Shown: positions 1 to 7,452 of the stretch, one piece after another
Layout of the letters: every line of letters begins with the position of its first letter
How positions within the stretch are numbered: the stretch's first letter is position 1
NCBI GenBank assembly: GCA_016764015.1
Contig: JAESSR010000295.1
Coordinates: forward strand, 1-12,912
Direction: 5' to 3'
DNA: 12,912 nucleotides
Origin: Phycisphaerales bacterium
GTDB taxonomy: Bacteria; Planctomycetota; Phycisphaerae; Phycisphaerales; UBA1924
Position numbers and translations under genes: made by a program
The notes under the pieces: generated by a model
Database searches by the model: none
What the model was told of the DNA's origin: nothing
What the model saw: only the letters and a program-made list of their open reading frames with translations

Positions 1-165
1 ATTATCAAGGAGATCACCGCGGATGTGCCCCTGAGCGAGATGTTCGGGTACACAACGGTGCTCCGTGGACTCTCCCAAGGTCGTGCGGCCAACTCGATGG
101 AGTTCAAGGAGTACCGTGCAATGCCTCGCGACCTCCAGGAAGAAGTCATTGAAGCCGGTGCATAA
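1..165 (+). CDS. fusA: Elongation factor G, C-terminal end (partial)
   Basis: This is the last 54 codons of a gene that begins before the window; it ends at TAA 163-165. The translation carries the domain V signature of EF-G: the segment V-P-L-S-E-M-F-G-Y is followed by an L-R-x-L-x-Q-G-R-A stretch and then S-M-E-F. EF-G is the cytoplasmic GTPase that moves tRNA and mRNA through the ribosome after peptide bond formation. The GTPase domain is outside the window, so I cannot tell the main EF-G from one of the paralogues many bacteria carry. The fit to canonical domain V favours the housekeeping copy. A terminator follows 47 nt downstream, so the gene is the end of its transcription unit. Confidence 0.85.
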   Translation: MIKEITADVPLSEMFGYTTVLRGLSQGRAANSMEFKEYRAMPRDLQEEVIEAGA

Positions 166-211
166 TCGAATCAGGCTTGGGCCTTGTTTGAGCAAGTAAT
201 TTCGGAGTTCT

Positions 212-247
212 CGGGCGTGGCAATCGTGTCACGCCCGTTTTTCTTTC
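212..247 (+). terminator. Rho-independent terminator after fusA
   Basis: A perfect 8-bp stem (CGGGCGTG at 212-219, CACGCCCG at 230-237) encloses a 10-nt loop. It is followed at once by five T, one C and three more T. This is a textbook intrinsic terminator for the EF-G transcript and separates it from the kinase gene. Confidence 0.9.
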
Positions 248-286
248 TTGGATGAAAGTGCATCAGTTGAAGCCCATGATCCAGAT

Positions 287-305
287 TGCCGACCTATGAT
301 CGGCA
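287..305. repeat. Small inverted repeat upstream of the kinase gene
   Basis: TGCCGA (287-292) and TCGGCA (300-305) form a 6-bp stem around a 7-nt spacer. It sits about 95 nt before the kinase start and has no T-tract, so it is not a terminator. The spacer overlaps a -10-like TATGAT (295-300), for which I see no well-placed -35 box. It may be an operator or a leader hairpin; it may also be chance. Confidence 0.2.
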
Positions 306-385
306 CCCTTGAATATGAGGGTCGACTTACCGGACGGTGCCTACCAGCACCGGGTCGATCAGTTCAAAGGGACAGGGAAACACTC

Positions 386-390
386 AGGAG
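386..390 (+). promoter_or_regulatory. Ribosome binding site deciding the kinase start
   Basis: AGGAG lies 8 nt before the ATG at 399. It supports starting the kinase at 399 rather than at the upstream in-frame ATG (309), which would add 30 residues of non-family sequence before the P-loop. Confidence 0.8.
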
Positions 391-398
391 AATCTGCG

Positions 399-1019
399 AT
401 GGCAGATCGGCTCAAAACAGTTTTACTCTTCGGTGCCCCCGGCGCTGGCAAGGGAACCCAAGGCGCACTGCTCGGAAGCATCCCCGGATATTTCCACATG
501 TCCACCGGCGATATGTTCCGCTCGCTCGATAAAGAGTCTGAGCTCGGACAGATATTCTACGAATACTCATCGAAGGGTGAGCTTGTACCAGATGAAGTGA
601 CCCTTGAGCTTTGGCACACCTATGTGCATGCCCAGGCAATCCTCGGGATGTACAAGCCCTACTCTGATCTGCTGATTCTCGATGGCATCCCTCGAACCGT
701 TGCCCAGACAACATTGATGGAACAATACATCAATGTGCTCGGTGTTGTTCACCTATCCGCTGCCAACCCGGATGACATGATCGCCCGTCTACAAAATCGT
801 GCACTCGAACAAAAACGCGTAGATGATGCCAAAGAAGATGTCATACGAAATCGGCTTGCGATTTACGAGCGTGAAACGCGCCCGGTCTTGAACCACTACG
901 ATTCTTCAATCGTCCACGAGATCGACGCAATTGGAACACTCGGAGGCGTGCTCAGCAACATCCTCAATGTTGTCGCACCAATCCAAGACACCTGCCACGC
1001 AAAGCCTGCGAAGGTTTAA
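399..1019 (+). CDS. adk: Adenylate kinase-family nucleoside monophosphate kinase (short LID)
   Basis: This 206-residue cytoplasmic enzyme is predicted to transfer phosphate between ATP and a nucleoside monophosphate, most likely AMP (ATP + AMP = 2 ADP). Visible motifs are the P-loop G-A-P-G-A-G-K-G-T (12-20), the NMP-binding S-T-G-D-M-F-R (35-41), D-G-I-P-R-T (95-100; usually D-G-F-P-R-T), and R-V-D-D (140-143) with the helix R-L-x-x-Y-x-x-E-T. The LID between about residues 131 and 141 is short. It resembles AK1 and UMP/CMP kinases rather than the long, sometimes zinc-binding LID of most bacterial Adk. The start at 399 puts the P-loop at the usual distance from the N-terminus and has a good ribosome binding site. 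Fusion to the previous operon is unlikely because a terminator intervenes. UMP/CMP specificity cannot be excluded from sequence alone, so the symbol is tentative. Confidence 0.85.
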   Translation: MADRLKTVLLFGAPGAGKGTQGALLGSIPGYFHMSTGDMFRSLDKESELGQIFYEYSSKGELVPDEVTLELWHTYVHAQAILGMYKPYSDLLILDGIPRTVAQTTLMEQYINVLGVVHLSAANPDDMIARLQNRALEQKRVDDAKEDVIRNRLAIYERETRPVLNHYDSSIVHEIDAIGTLGGVLSNILNVVAPIQDTCHAKPAKV

Positions 1020-1042
1020 ACCAACCCAATCTCTTACAGTAG

Positions 1043-1066
1043 AACGGGCTTCCAGCCCGTTTCTTT
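1043..1066 (+). terminator. Terminator of the kinase gene (left arm of the repeat)
   Basis: An 8-bp stem (1043-1050 with 1054-1061) with a 3-nt loop is followed by T, C, TTT. It lies 23 nt after the kinase stop codon and is well placed to end its transcript. Confidence 0.65.
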
Positions 1067-1096
1067 GTGTATTGATCCAAAAAGTGTGTTGACACG

Positions 1097-1119
1097 AAAA
1101 AACGGGCTGGAAGCCCGTT
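1097..1119 (-). terminator. Terminator of the minus-strand transglutaminase-like gene (right arm of the repeat)
   Basis: Read on the minus strand, the 8-bp hairpin (1119-1112 with 1108-1101) is followed by four T (1100-1097). It begins 34 nt past the stop of the convergent gene. With the left arm it makes a bidirectional terminator. Confidence 0.65.
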
Positions 1120-1153
1120 CTACTAAGATTCCATGATCACTCAGGTTGGATCG

Positions 1154-2464
1154 CTATGGTTGCTGCACTGGTCGTTTAACCGGCACCGAGACATTGGAGA
1201 CCTGCACATCAATCAGCACGGACTGGATCACAGTATCTGGTAGTTGCCCTGTTGAACGAATCCCATAGAATGCTGGCAGGTCGTAGGCTCGATAGCTTGC
1301 GGGCGGATGGAAATAGTACGCAATGGGCACATAGTCGTTGAGCTCATCGTGTGTCCCAAAGTAGTTCCACCACTGCTTGTACTGTGATGCACGCTTGCCG
1401 TTGAGTCGTAAGCGATCAATATCGATGGTGACCCAGAAAGTGATGTCTCGCTCGGGGTCGTACATCGCAAACTCGACCATCGAGACCATCTCTTCGAGCC
1501 GATCGTTCACGCTCTGATCCACACAGAGCACTGTTCTTGCAGGCACGCCCGCGCTTCGTAAAACAGAAACGAGCAATGTTGCCAAATCGTGCTTGGTGCC
1601 CTTAGGGTCACGCGCAACGACATCACCAGAGCGAACCACAAAGCCCGACCACGAGGTTCCGCCGACAAAGGAGGCTGCGGAATATCGGTTGCCCGATCGA
1701 GTTGAGAACTCGGCAGGCGGGCCTCGGACCTGGACATGCTCGATGACTTTGCCTGTGAGGAACTTGACAAGATCAAGCTCTGAGATTGCTTTGGGGTCTT
1801 TGTCTTCCACCCAGAAATCGAGGAGCGTTTTGATTGTGTCCTCTGCATCATTGGCGACCGCTGCACCGACGGAATCAACGACCGGCGAGAGGTAGGCGTT
1901 TGCCTCGTCGGCCCATGTGTCTGGCCAGGGCAGAAACCGGGCTTTCTTATCATCAAAAACAGTGTCGGCCACGACGATATGCGAGTTGTGGGTGATATGG
2001 ATATCGTGGACTACCTCTTCAACATCGGATTTCCAGAGCGTGTATTCCGCTTTGGTGTCTTGGGTGTACATACGGGTTTGGGTGATCTCACGCGGAAAAT
2101 CCCCCGGGCGGATCGCCGCTTCGACTGACTTGTTTGGCGACCAATAGAATCCACCTTCACGAACGACCGGGAAGATCACTTCCAGGTCTTTCATCGGCCA
2201 CCACACGGAACGGACCTCGTCATATCCTGAACCATTTTGATGCCCTTGTGTGGGCACATAGATCACACCGGCGCGGAGGAATACCTGCGTACGGATATCC
2301 CATCGCCATGGATCACGGTGTTTGAGATAAGGATTCTCCGGCAATGGTGACTTGGCTTCAGGGTGCGAAGGACTCTGCGCGATCGCAATGGGAGCAGTGA
2401 TCCCAAGCACTGCAATCGGAATGAGCGAGAGTGCGAATAAGAAAAACTTTGGCGTGATACGCAT
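1154..2464 (-). CDS. Secreted transglutaminase-fold protein, catalytic Cys apparently missing
   Basis: This 436-residue protein begins with a clear signal peptide: R and K near the start, a hydrophobic core at about 7-27 and an A-I-A cleavage site before Q30, so it should be exported. The start at 2464 was chosen for this and for GAGG at 2475-2478; the reading frame is open to an ATG at 2596, but those 44 extra residues are not signal-like. Residues about 283-350 fit the transglutaminase core: a G-T-K-H-D-L-A-T-L-L helix, then L-R-S-A-G-V-P-A-R (302-310), V-E-F (330-332) and W-x-x-x-D (344-348). Family enzymes have G-x-C where this has G289-T-K291, and His where this has V327; only the Asp (D348) is kept. 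I therefore infer a non-catalytic or altered function. Residues 50-250 match nothing I recognise. It is divergent from fumC and ends at a terminator. Confidence 0.75.
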   Translation of the reverse strand: MRITPKFFLFALSLIPIAVLGITAPIAIAQSPSHPEAKSPLPENPYLKHRDPWRWDIRTQVFLRAGVIYVPTQGHQNGSGYDEVRSVWWPMKDLEVIFPVVREGGFYWSPNKSVEAAIRPGDFPREITQTRMYTQDTKAEYTLWKSDVEEVVHDIHITHNSHIVVADTVFDDKKARFLPWPDTWADEANAYLSPVVDSVGAAVANDAEDTIKTLLDFWVEDKDPKAISELDLVKFLTGKVIEHVQVRGPPAEFSTRSGNRYSAASFVGGTSWSGFVVRSGDVVARDPKGTKHDLATLLVSVLRSAGVPARTVLCVDQSVNDRLEEMVSMVEFAMYDPERDITFWVTIDIDRLRLNGKRASQYKQWWNYFGTHDELNDYVPIAYYFHPPASYRAYDLPAFYGIRSTGQLPDTVIQSVLIDVQVSNVSVPVKRPVQQP

Positions 2465-2474
2465 TGTGTGTGTT

Positions 2475-2478
2475 CCTC
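2475..2478 (-). promoter_or_regulatory. Ribosome binding site of the transglutaminase-like gene
   Basis: On the minus strand GAGG lies 10 nt upstream of the ATG at 2464. It supports the start that gives a proper signal peptide. Confidence 0.5.
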
Positions 2479-2545
2479 GATCTCTGTAGCACCATGTACG
2501 GCTGGAAATCCGAGCGGTTGCTCTGCTTATGAAGCTCATCGACTC

Positions 2546-2551
2546 TATAAT
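2546..2551 (+). promoter_or_regulatory. Candidate -10 box for fumC
   Basis: A perfect TATAAT sits in an AT-rich patch of the divergent intergenic region, 55 nt before the fumC start. No convincing -35 box is found at 16-18 nt; the nearest TTG-type sequence (TTGCTC at 2518) is 22 nt away. An activator or a different sigma factor may be needed, or the match may be chance. Confidence 0.4.
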
Positions 2552-2594
2552 ATATTCCACAATACCACATTCTAGATATTGAGCCCAACGAGCC

Positions 2595-2601
2595 AAGGAG
2601 G
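2595..2601 (+). promoter_or_regulatory. Strong Shine-Dalgarno of fumC
   Basis: AAGGAGG with a 5-nt spacer before GTG 2607 supports the use of a GTG start. The next ATG, within the conserved N-terminal region, would remove family sequence. Confidence 0.8.
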
Positions 2602-2606
2602 ATCAA

Positions 2607-4073
2607 GTGTCCACAGCCCTCGAATCAACACACTCAACACGCATCGAAAAAGACTCCATGGGTGAAATGCCCGTCCCCAGCGATGTGCTTTATGGCGCAT
2701 CAACCCAACGGGCGGTGCTCAACTTCCCGGTTTCGGGTGTTCCAGTCCCAGAAACGATGATTCATGCGTTCGCGATGCTCAAAGCCGCGACTGCCAAAGC
2801 GAACCTTGAACTGGGAAAACTCTCCCAACCCAAAGCCGATGCGATCATCGAAGCGTGCGGGACAATCCTCGGGGGAATGCACGATCGAGGTGGGATTGCA
2901 CGCCATTTCCCAATCGATATTTTCCAAACAGGCAGCGGCACATCGACCAATATGAACACCAACGAGGTAGTCTCGAATCTGGTCTGCATCGCCAATGGGG
3001 TGCCGGTTGGGTCGAGCAAGAATGCTGAGTATCTTAAGGGCGAAAAGGCCATCCACCCCAATGATGATGTGAATATGGGGCAATCTTCCAACGATACCTT
3101 CCCCACCGCGATGCACATCGCGGCAGCGGTCGCGATTAAGGAATCGCTGCTGCCCGCGGTGACGGCTTTAGCCAAAGAGCTTGATGCCAAAGCACAAGCG
3201 TGGGACGATGTCGTTAAAATCGGACGGACGCATCTTCAGGACGCGACCCCGATTCGGCTGGGACAAGAATTCAGCGGGTACGCTTCTCAGATGCATCATG
3301 CCGAAGAACGATTACATCGAGCACTCCATACACTGGGCGAGTTGGCGATTGGCGGGACGGCTGTGGGCACCGGGATCAACACGCATCCCAAGTTTGCTCA
3401 ACTTGTCGCGGCAAACTTGACAGATTCGACCGGAATCGCGTTCCGCGAAGCAAGCAATCATTTCGAGGCTCAGCATTCCAAAGACGGAATCGTCGAGGTT
3501 TCGGGTTTGCTCAAGACCATCGCGGTGAGCATGTCCAAGATCGCCAATGACATCCGCTGGCTTGGGTCAGGGCCACGATGTGGGATCGGCGAACTCAAAC
3601 TCCCCGCGGTGCAGCCCGGATCGAGCATTATGCCCGGCAAAGTGAATCCGGTGATCTGTGAAGCGGTGGTCATGGGTGCGTGCCAAGTCATCGGCAATGA
3701 CACAGCCGTGACGGCTGGCGGCATGGGTGGCGTGGGTTCGCTGCTTGATCTCAATGTGGCGATGCCCATGATGGCTGCCAATGTGCTCGATTCGATCAAA
3801 ATCCTGAGCGGTTCATGCACAATATTCAACGAAAAGCTTCTCCAAGGGCTCGAACCTGACCGTGAGCGATGTGCAGAACTCATCGAAGGCAGCCTTGCGA
3901 TGTGCACAAGCCTTGTGCCTGTCATTGGTTATGACGCATCGTCAAAGCTGGCGTATCAGGCGTTCGCTGAGGGCAAGACTGTTCGTGAGCTGGCACTAGA
4001 ACTCAACTTAGTTGATGCTGAGAAGCTCAATGTACTTCTTGATCCTCGTTCGATGACATCACCGAAAGAATAA
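2607..4073 (+). CDS. fumC: Fumarate hydratase, class II
   Basis: This 488-residue enzyme interconverts fumarate and L-malate in the TCA cycle and acts as a cytoplasmic homotetramer without an iron-sulfur cluster. Family motifs appear in order: the G-S-G-T-S-T-N-M-N-T-N-E substrate-site stretch (109-120), H-P-N-D-D-V-N (150-156) with S-S-N-D-T-F-P-T (160-167), G-R-T-H-L-Q-D-A-T-P (206-215) with the active-site H209, and the superfamily signature G-S-S-I-M-P-G-K-V-N-P (338-348), whose loop serines include the catalytic base. S-S-N-D-T-F-P-T-A-M-H and the C-terminal I-G-Y-D segment favour fumarase over aspartate ammonia-lyase or argininosuccinate lyase. Translation begins at GTG with a near-perfect ribosome binding site. 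The gene stands alone, divergent from the transglutaminase-like gene, with no clear intrinsic terminator after it. Confidence 0.95.
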   Translation: MSTALESTHSTRIEKDSMGEMPVPSDVLYGASTQRAVLNFPVSGVPVPETMIHAFAMLKAATAKANLELGKLSQPKADAIIEACGTILGGMHDRGGIARHFPIDIFQTGSGTSTNMNTNEVVSNLVCIANGVPVGSSKNAEYLKGEKAIHPNDDVNMGQSSNDTFPTAMHIAAAVAIKESLLPAVTALAKELDAKAQAWDDVVKIGRTHLQDATPIRLGQEFSGYASQMHHAEERLHRALHTLGELAIGGTAVGTGINTHPKFAQLVAANLTDSTGIAFREASNHFEAQHSKDGIVEVSGLLKTIAVSMSKIANDIRWLGSGPRCGIGELKLPAVQPGSSIMPGKVNPVICEAVVMGACQVIGNDTAVTAGGMGGVGSLLDLNVAMPMMAANVLDSIKILSGSCTIFNEKLLQGLEPDRERCAELIEGSLAMCTSLVPVIGYDASSKLAYQAFAEGKTVRELALELNLVDAEKLNVLLDPRSMTSPKE

Positions 4074-4375
4074 TTGCGGCTCCGAGTCCGTTAACTCATA
4101 AAAATGCCCGCAACCAGTGTCGGTATGCGTGCGTAGAGAATGTAAACCCCTTTTATTCGCCTGTGGGACGCGGGCGTGTATGTGCGATCGGAAGGCAGAT
4201 TCCGGTTTTAAATAACAAAGAATGCTCTTAATTCAGAAAGAATAACCCATTTCTAACGAGCAAATGACGGTTGAATCCACTACAATCGAGCTGTAGACGG
4301 TACGAACGCTGCAGACAGTGAAGTAGTCGACATTGATCAACTGTCACACATATTCCCCAACCATCTCAGGAGATC
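4074..4375. other. Intergenic region between fumC and the kexin-like gene
   Basis: This 302-nt stretch holds no credible coding sequence. Just after fumC, TTGCGG (4074-4079) pairs with CCGCAA (4108-4113) and encloses a GAGT/ACTC hairpin (4084-4097). There is no T-tract, so termination here would not be a standard intrinsic one. Further on are an AT-rich patch at about 4207-4245, a CTACA/TGTAG inverted repeat (4280-4284, 4292-4296) and the palindrome TTGATCAA (4333-4340). The promoter of the next gene must lie here, but I find no pair of well-spaced -35 and -10 boxes. Confidence 0.5.
4368..4372 (+). promoter_or_regulatory. Ribosome binding site of the kexin-like gene
   Basis: AGGAG stands 3 nt from ATG 4376 and 6 nt from the adjacent in-frame ATG 4379. 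By spacing the second ATG is the likelier start, which would shorten the protein by one residue. Confidence 0.7.
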
Positions 4376-7168
4376 ATGATGGACCTTGGAACAACACACA
4401 ACACGCAGAACTCAATCTTGATGAATCTGATCGCAAACAAGCGTCGGACAAGCATCCTTGCATTGACCTCTTGCGTTGGGCTTCTTGTTGGTATTTCAAC
4501 AGCGAGTGAAATCAGCGAAAAGTCAATGCCGACCCAATCGGCAACGGCCACGAACACGCAGCAACGATTGACCGTTCGTGTAAATGATGTCGAACTTTTC
4601 AAGAAACTCATGACCGGAATTGAATCAAAGATTTCCGGTGTTGAACTTGGCAACTCGATCGATCCCAAGGGCGAAGTATTTGTAGTACATACACAAAGTA
4701 GAACGGTAGCGAATCAGGTTCGAAAAATTCTCAGCCAGACATCTGTGGTGCAATCGATCGTCTTTGACCAGGCTGACTTTCGCCAATCGATTCATGAAAT
4801 CCAAAGTTTGGCAGGAATGAATAGCCGCCTTTCTCCAGTTCGTGAAGGAGCCGCACGCGGCTCGACAAACGGTGCTGGAACCAGCATTGGCATTGAGCCT
4901 GTTGAAGGCCCTGGATTTGGTGGCACACTTGATCCGAGCTTTCAAAATGGCTCAATGTGGCATCTCGCTGCGAACAACATCCCGACAAGTATCTATGACA
5001 CACTCGGACTCACTGGCGCAGGCGTGGTTGTCGGCGTGCCTGCTCGCGGGCTCAATGTCCGTCTTGACAAGGATCACCCAGACCTATTCAATAACTACAG
5101 CCTAGAACTCTCCCAAGAGTTCGATCCCAATGCATTCCCGAATCCAGACACGATTACGACTGGATGGGCAGCGATTGTTGGCGGCGAACGCAACAACGGC
5201 GTGGCTGCGTTTGGAATTGCTCCAGGGTCAACGCTCTCCACTTTCAGGTGGAACACGAACTTGGAACTCGTCGAGTTTCAGGCGTATGAATGGCTCAACC
5301 AAGATGTCGATATCAAGTTCTATGAGAACAACCTCGAATATGTAGATCCTCAAGGCGGCTACAACGCTGGTGTTGCAAATAACTTTGTGACCGGGGCCCT
5401 CGAAAACTCAATCCGTTTCGGACGCAGGGGCAAGGGTGTTGTCAATATCTTCGGCACGGGCAGAAAACCTTTGGGAAGCAATATATTTCTCCCCGATCCT
5501 TACAACTTCTTGCCAATCCCTGGGTTTACCTCGTTCTCGCCTGTCGATCAATGGGCAAGTGGAAACACTTATGCCGACGGCTTGACGAATGGCTGGACCA
5601 GCGGGCCTTACTATACGACTGGCAATACCAACAACTATGCTCCGGCACTTGATCGTCGATCCATGATTATCAATACCATCGCTGAAGATGGAAACTACGA
5701 TATTTATGCTGCTCAGGGTACGAGCATCTTTGCATCGGTCTATGGCGGCACAAATAACGAAGATCAGTCTGGTAGCCAGGCGGTTTCTGGGCGTGGTATT
5801 GCCACATCATTCCCAACCGTGAACGGCACTGTTGGGCTATTACCGACAAGCGCCGCAGATGCACCATTTGATGCCACCACCACCGGGCCTGCGATCACCA
5901 GCGGCATCGTCGCGTTAATGCTCGAAGCCAACCCCGACCTTTCGGTCCGTGATATTCAGCATATCTTCTTTGAGTCAATCCAAGAAAGCACGATGACTTC
6001 AGACGAAAAATGGCCAAACTATGACCTTGCTCGAACATATTATTTCCCTGATCCCAACGCATCACCTCGCGGCTTCTGGCAGTTAAATGCTGGACTCTAT
6101 TCGGGTGGTGTCGTCACAAACCAAGCGATCCGTCACTCTGACAACTATGGATTTGGTATCATTGATGCTGAACTTGCGATCCAGAAAGCCGCGACTTACC
6201 AGGGTGCCCCATTGCTTACACTACTTGATTCCGGAACCGTTGGTCAAATCGCCGGTGGCGATGGTACTGAACTCGATATCGCGATTGCCACACCAACATT
6301 TTTAATCGGGGCAGAACCCGATGGAGCACTTGGCATTAATGGCTCTGCCGGTTTGGTAACGACCGGACCCGGTGGACAAGGCTTTGATATCTGTGTCCGT
6401 CAGAACATCGTCATTGAGTCCATCATTATTGAAGTGACAGTCGAAGGCAACTCGAGCAATGATCTCTACATGACGCTCACAAGCCCCAACGGCACACGAT
6501 CAAACCTTGCTTTGCCAACATCGCTGAATCAGTTCGGCACATCGTTTGATGAGAACTTCCTGGATGATGAAGCAGATATCGCACCATTTGTCACTATTGG
6601 CACCACCACATACGCTCTCTTCAAACAACCCTACCTTACATGGAAGCATTGGGGCGAAATGTCTGGCGGTACATGGCGGTTCCGGATTACTGACTTTGGT
6701 GTAGATGAAAGTGGCCCTGAGGGGATTCCAGCAGATCCAGACCTGGGTGGTGACCCAGGAGCTGACATGGTCGTAGCACTCGGTGAACTCGGCGTACCAG
6801 CCAGTGAGTTCCGCGATGAATCCACATTCGTTGCGTACCGTATCAGGTTCTACGGCCAAGATATCGGCGAGGAAATTTTCCCTGCATGCAACCCGTTTGC
6901 GACGAGCTGCCCCGCGTACCTTGACGGCAATGGCGTAGTGAATGTTCTTGACCTGCAGATATATATCGAGTGGTATACATCGGGCAACGCACTGGCAGAC
7001 ATCGATGGCGATGGAAACATCACATTTGCTGACCTCTCGGCTTACCGAGCGATTTGGGTTCCTGGTTTCTGTATGGGAGGCGGCGATCCATTCGGTGGCG
7101 GTCGCCCGCGTCCGGGTGGCAGCGATGCCAACGGCGGCGACAACGACCCTGTCGTGCGTCCGATATAA
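4376..7168 (+). CDS. Exported kexin-like (S8) pseudoprotease with P domain and dockerin-like anchor
   Basis: This 930-residue protein has an N-terminal basic-hydrophobic signal (about 21-43) and an I9-like propeptide region (about 62-137). An S8 domain of kexin type follows (about 185-605): M-W-H-L near 194-197, N-N-G-V-A-A-F-G-I-A-P (273-283), S-G-I-V-A-L-M-L-E-A-N-P (509-520) and Y-G-F-G-I-I-D-A-E (591-599). The P domain (about 660-830) shows D-L-Y-M-T-L-T-S-P-N-G-T (696-707) and W-G-E-M-S-G-G-T-W (759-767). The end has two EF-hand-like loops (848-859, 875-886) with C838, C845 and C899, then a Gly-rich tail. The catalytic positions are changed: P-A-R-G (222-225) for D-D-G, I-T-T (260-262) for H-G-T, R363 for the oxyanion Asn, and Thr501/502 for Ser. 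I infer a secreted, calcium-binding but proteolytically inactive protein. The frame is intact, so it is not a decayed pseudogene. It is monocistronic, with a terminator after it. Confidence 0.85.
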   Translation: MMDLGTTHNTQNSILMNLIANKRRTSILALTSCVGLLVGISTASEISEKSMPTQSATATNTQQRLTVRVNDVELFKKLMTGIESKISGVELGNSIDPKGEVFVVHTQSRTVANQVRKILSQTSVVQSIVFDQADFRQSIHEIQSLAGMNSRLSPVREGAARGSTNGAGTSIGIEPVEGPGFGGTLDPSFQNGSMWHLAANNIPTSIYDTLGLTGAGVVVGVPARGLNVRLDKDHPDLFNNYSLELSQEFDPNAFPNPDTITTGWAAIVGGERNNGVAAFGIAPGSTLSTFRWNTNLELVEFQAYEWLNQDVDIKFYENNLEYVDPQGGYNAGVANNFVTGALENSIRFGRRGKGVVNIFGTGRKPLGSNIFLPDPYNFLPIPGFTSFSPVDQWASGNTYADGLTNGWTSGPYYTTGNTNNYAPALDRRSMIINTIAEDGNYDIYAAQGTSIFASVYGGTNNEDQSGSQAVSGRGIATSFPTVNGTVGLLPTSAADAPFDATTTGPAITSGIVALMLEANPDLSVRDIQHIFFESIQESTMTSDEKWPNYDLARTYYFPDPNASPRGFWQLNAGLYSGGVVTNQAIRHSDNYGFGIIDAELAIQKAATYQGAPLLTLLDSGTVGQIAGGDGTELDIAIATPTFLIGAEPDGALGINGSAGLVTTGPGGQGFDICVRQNIVIESIIIEVTVEGNSSNDLYMTLTSPNGTRSNLALPTSLNQFGTSFDENFLDDEADIAPFVTIGTTTYALFKQPYLTWKHWGEMSGGTWRFRITDFGVDESGPEGIPADPDLGGDPGADMVVALGELGVPASEFRDESTFVAYRIRFYGQDIGEEIFPACNPFATSCPAYLDGNGVVNVLDLQIYIEWYTSGNALADIDGDGNITFADLSAYRAIWVPGFCMGGGDPFGGGRPRPGGSDANGGDNDPVVRPI

Positions 7169-7197
7169 ACCGTTAAAATGAACATAAAAAAGATAAG

Positions 7198-7226
7198 CGC
7201 CCTCGTTTCATGCGGGGGCGTTTTTT
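7198..7226 (+). terminator. Rho-independent terminator after the kexin-like gene
   Basis: CGCCCTCG (7198-7205) pairs with CGGGGGCG (7213-7220), 8 bp with one T-G pair and a 7-nt loop. Six T follow. It ends transcription 30 nt past the stop codon and isolates the downstream ABC-secretin unit. Confidence 0.9.
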
Positions 7227-7324
7227 ATGCCTCAAGTGTTGGCGTTTTCAATCATGCTCCACTGAGTTCTTATCGCAATTGGTAGCTCTTTCGTGTATGA
7301 TTGTCCTGAGTATCCGGTTTTTAT

Positions 7325-7426
7325 GCACCGATCCGCAACGCACCGATGTATACCTCAACTTGGATGTTCTTTCCAAGAAAAATGCCCTGATTGGCTTCAA
7401 GCTTAGATTTCAGTATCTAGCCAATC
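7325..7426 (+). promoter_or_regulatory. Structured leader upstream of the ABC exporter
   Basis: Within 140 nt of the ABC start are a direct repeat GCACCGAT (7325-7332 and 7340-7347, 15-nt period), a hairpin CTTGGA/TCCAAG (7359-7364, 7372-7377; 7-nt loop), and a second stem GATTGGCT/AGCCAATC (7389-7396, 7419-7426) that encloses a smaller TAGAT/ATCTA stem. None has a T-tract. The direct repeat could bind a regulator and the hairpins could act in the mRNA leader. I recognise no known riboswitch, so the role is inferred. Confidence 0.35.
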
Positions 7427-7452
7427 GAATGCTTTAGGGTGGCGTGTATTTA

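Larger units (their letters stand above)
1038..1124. repeat. Composite inverted repeat (hairpin within hairpin), REP/MITE-like
   Basis: The arms at 1038-1062 and 1100-1124 are perfect 25-nt reverse complements. Pairing continues inward to 1070/1092 with one mismatch (1063/1099) and one G-T pair (1066/1096), giving 33-nt arms around a 21-nt loop. Each arm also folds alone: AACGGGCT, a 3-nt loop and AGCCCGTT make an 8-bp hairpin. The element fills most of the gap between two convergent genes. The shape matches a pair of REP-like palindromes (BIME) or a very small non-autonomous element. No RAYT or other transposase is present in the window, and I cannot check its copy number. Confidence 0.75.

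Noticed and set aside
309..398. N-terminal extension of the kinase from an upstream ATG at 309
   Set aside because: It would add 30 residues unlike the family; ATG 399 has a good AGGAG and the normal distance to the P-loop.
2465..2596. Longer start of the minus-strand transglutaminase-like gene at 2596
   Set aside because: It would hide the signal peptide inside the protein and run across the fumC promoter region to within 11 nt of the fumC start; the 2464 start has a ribosome binding site and a clean signal sequence.
7279..7301. TTGGTA and TATGAT as a promoter for the ABC gene
   Set aside because: The spacing is 11 nt, too short for a standard sigma-70 type promoter.
7210..7437. 75-residue plus-strand reading frame between the kexin-like and ABC genes
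   Set aside because: It begins inside the terminator hairpin, has no ribosome binding site, and overlaps the structured leader; no family resemblance.
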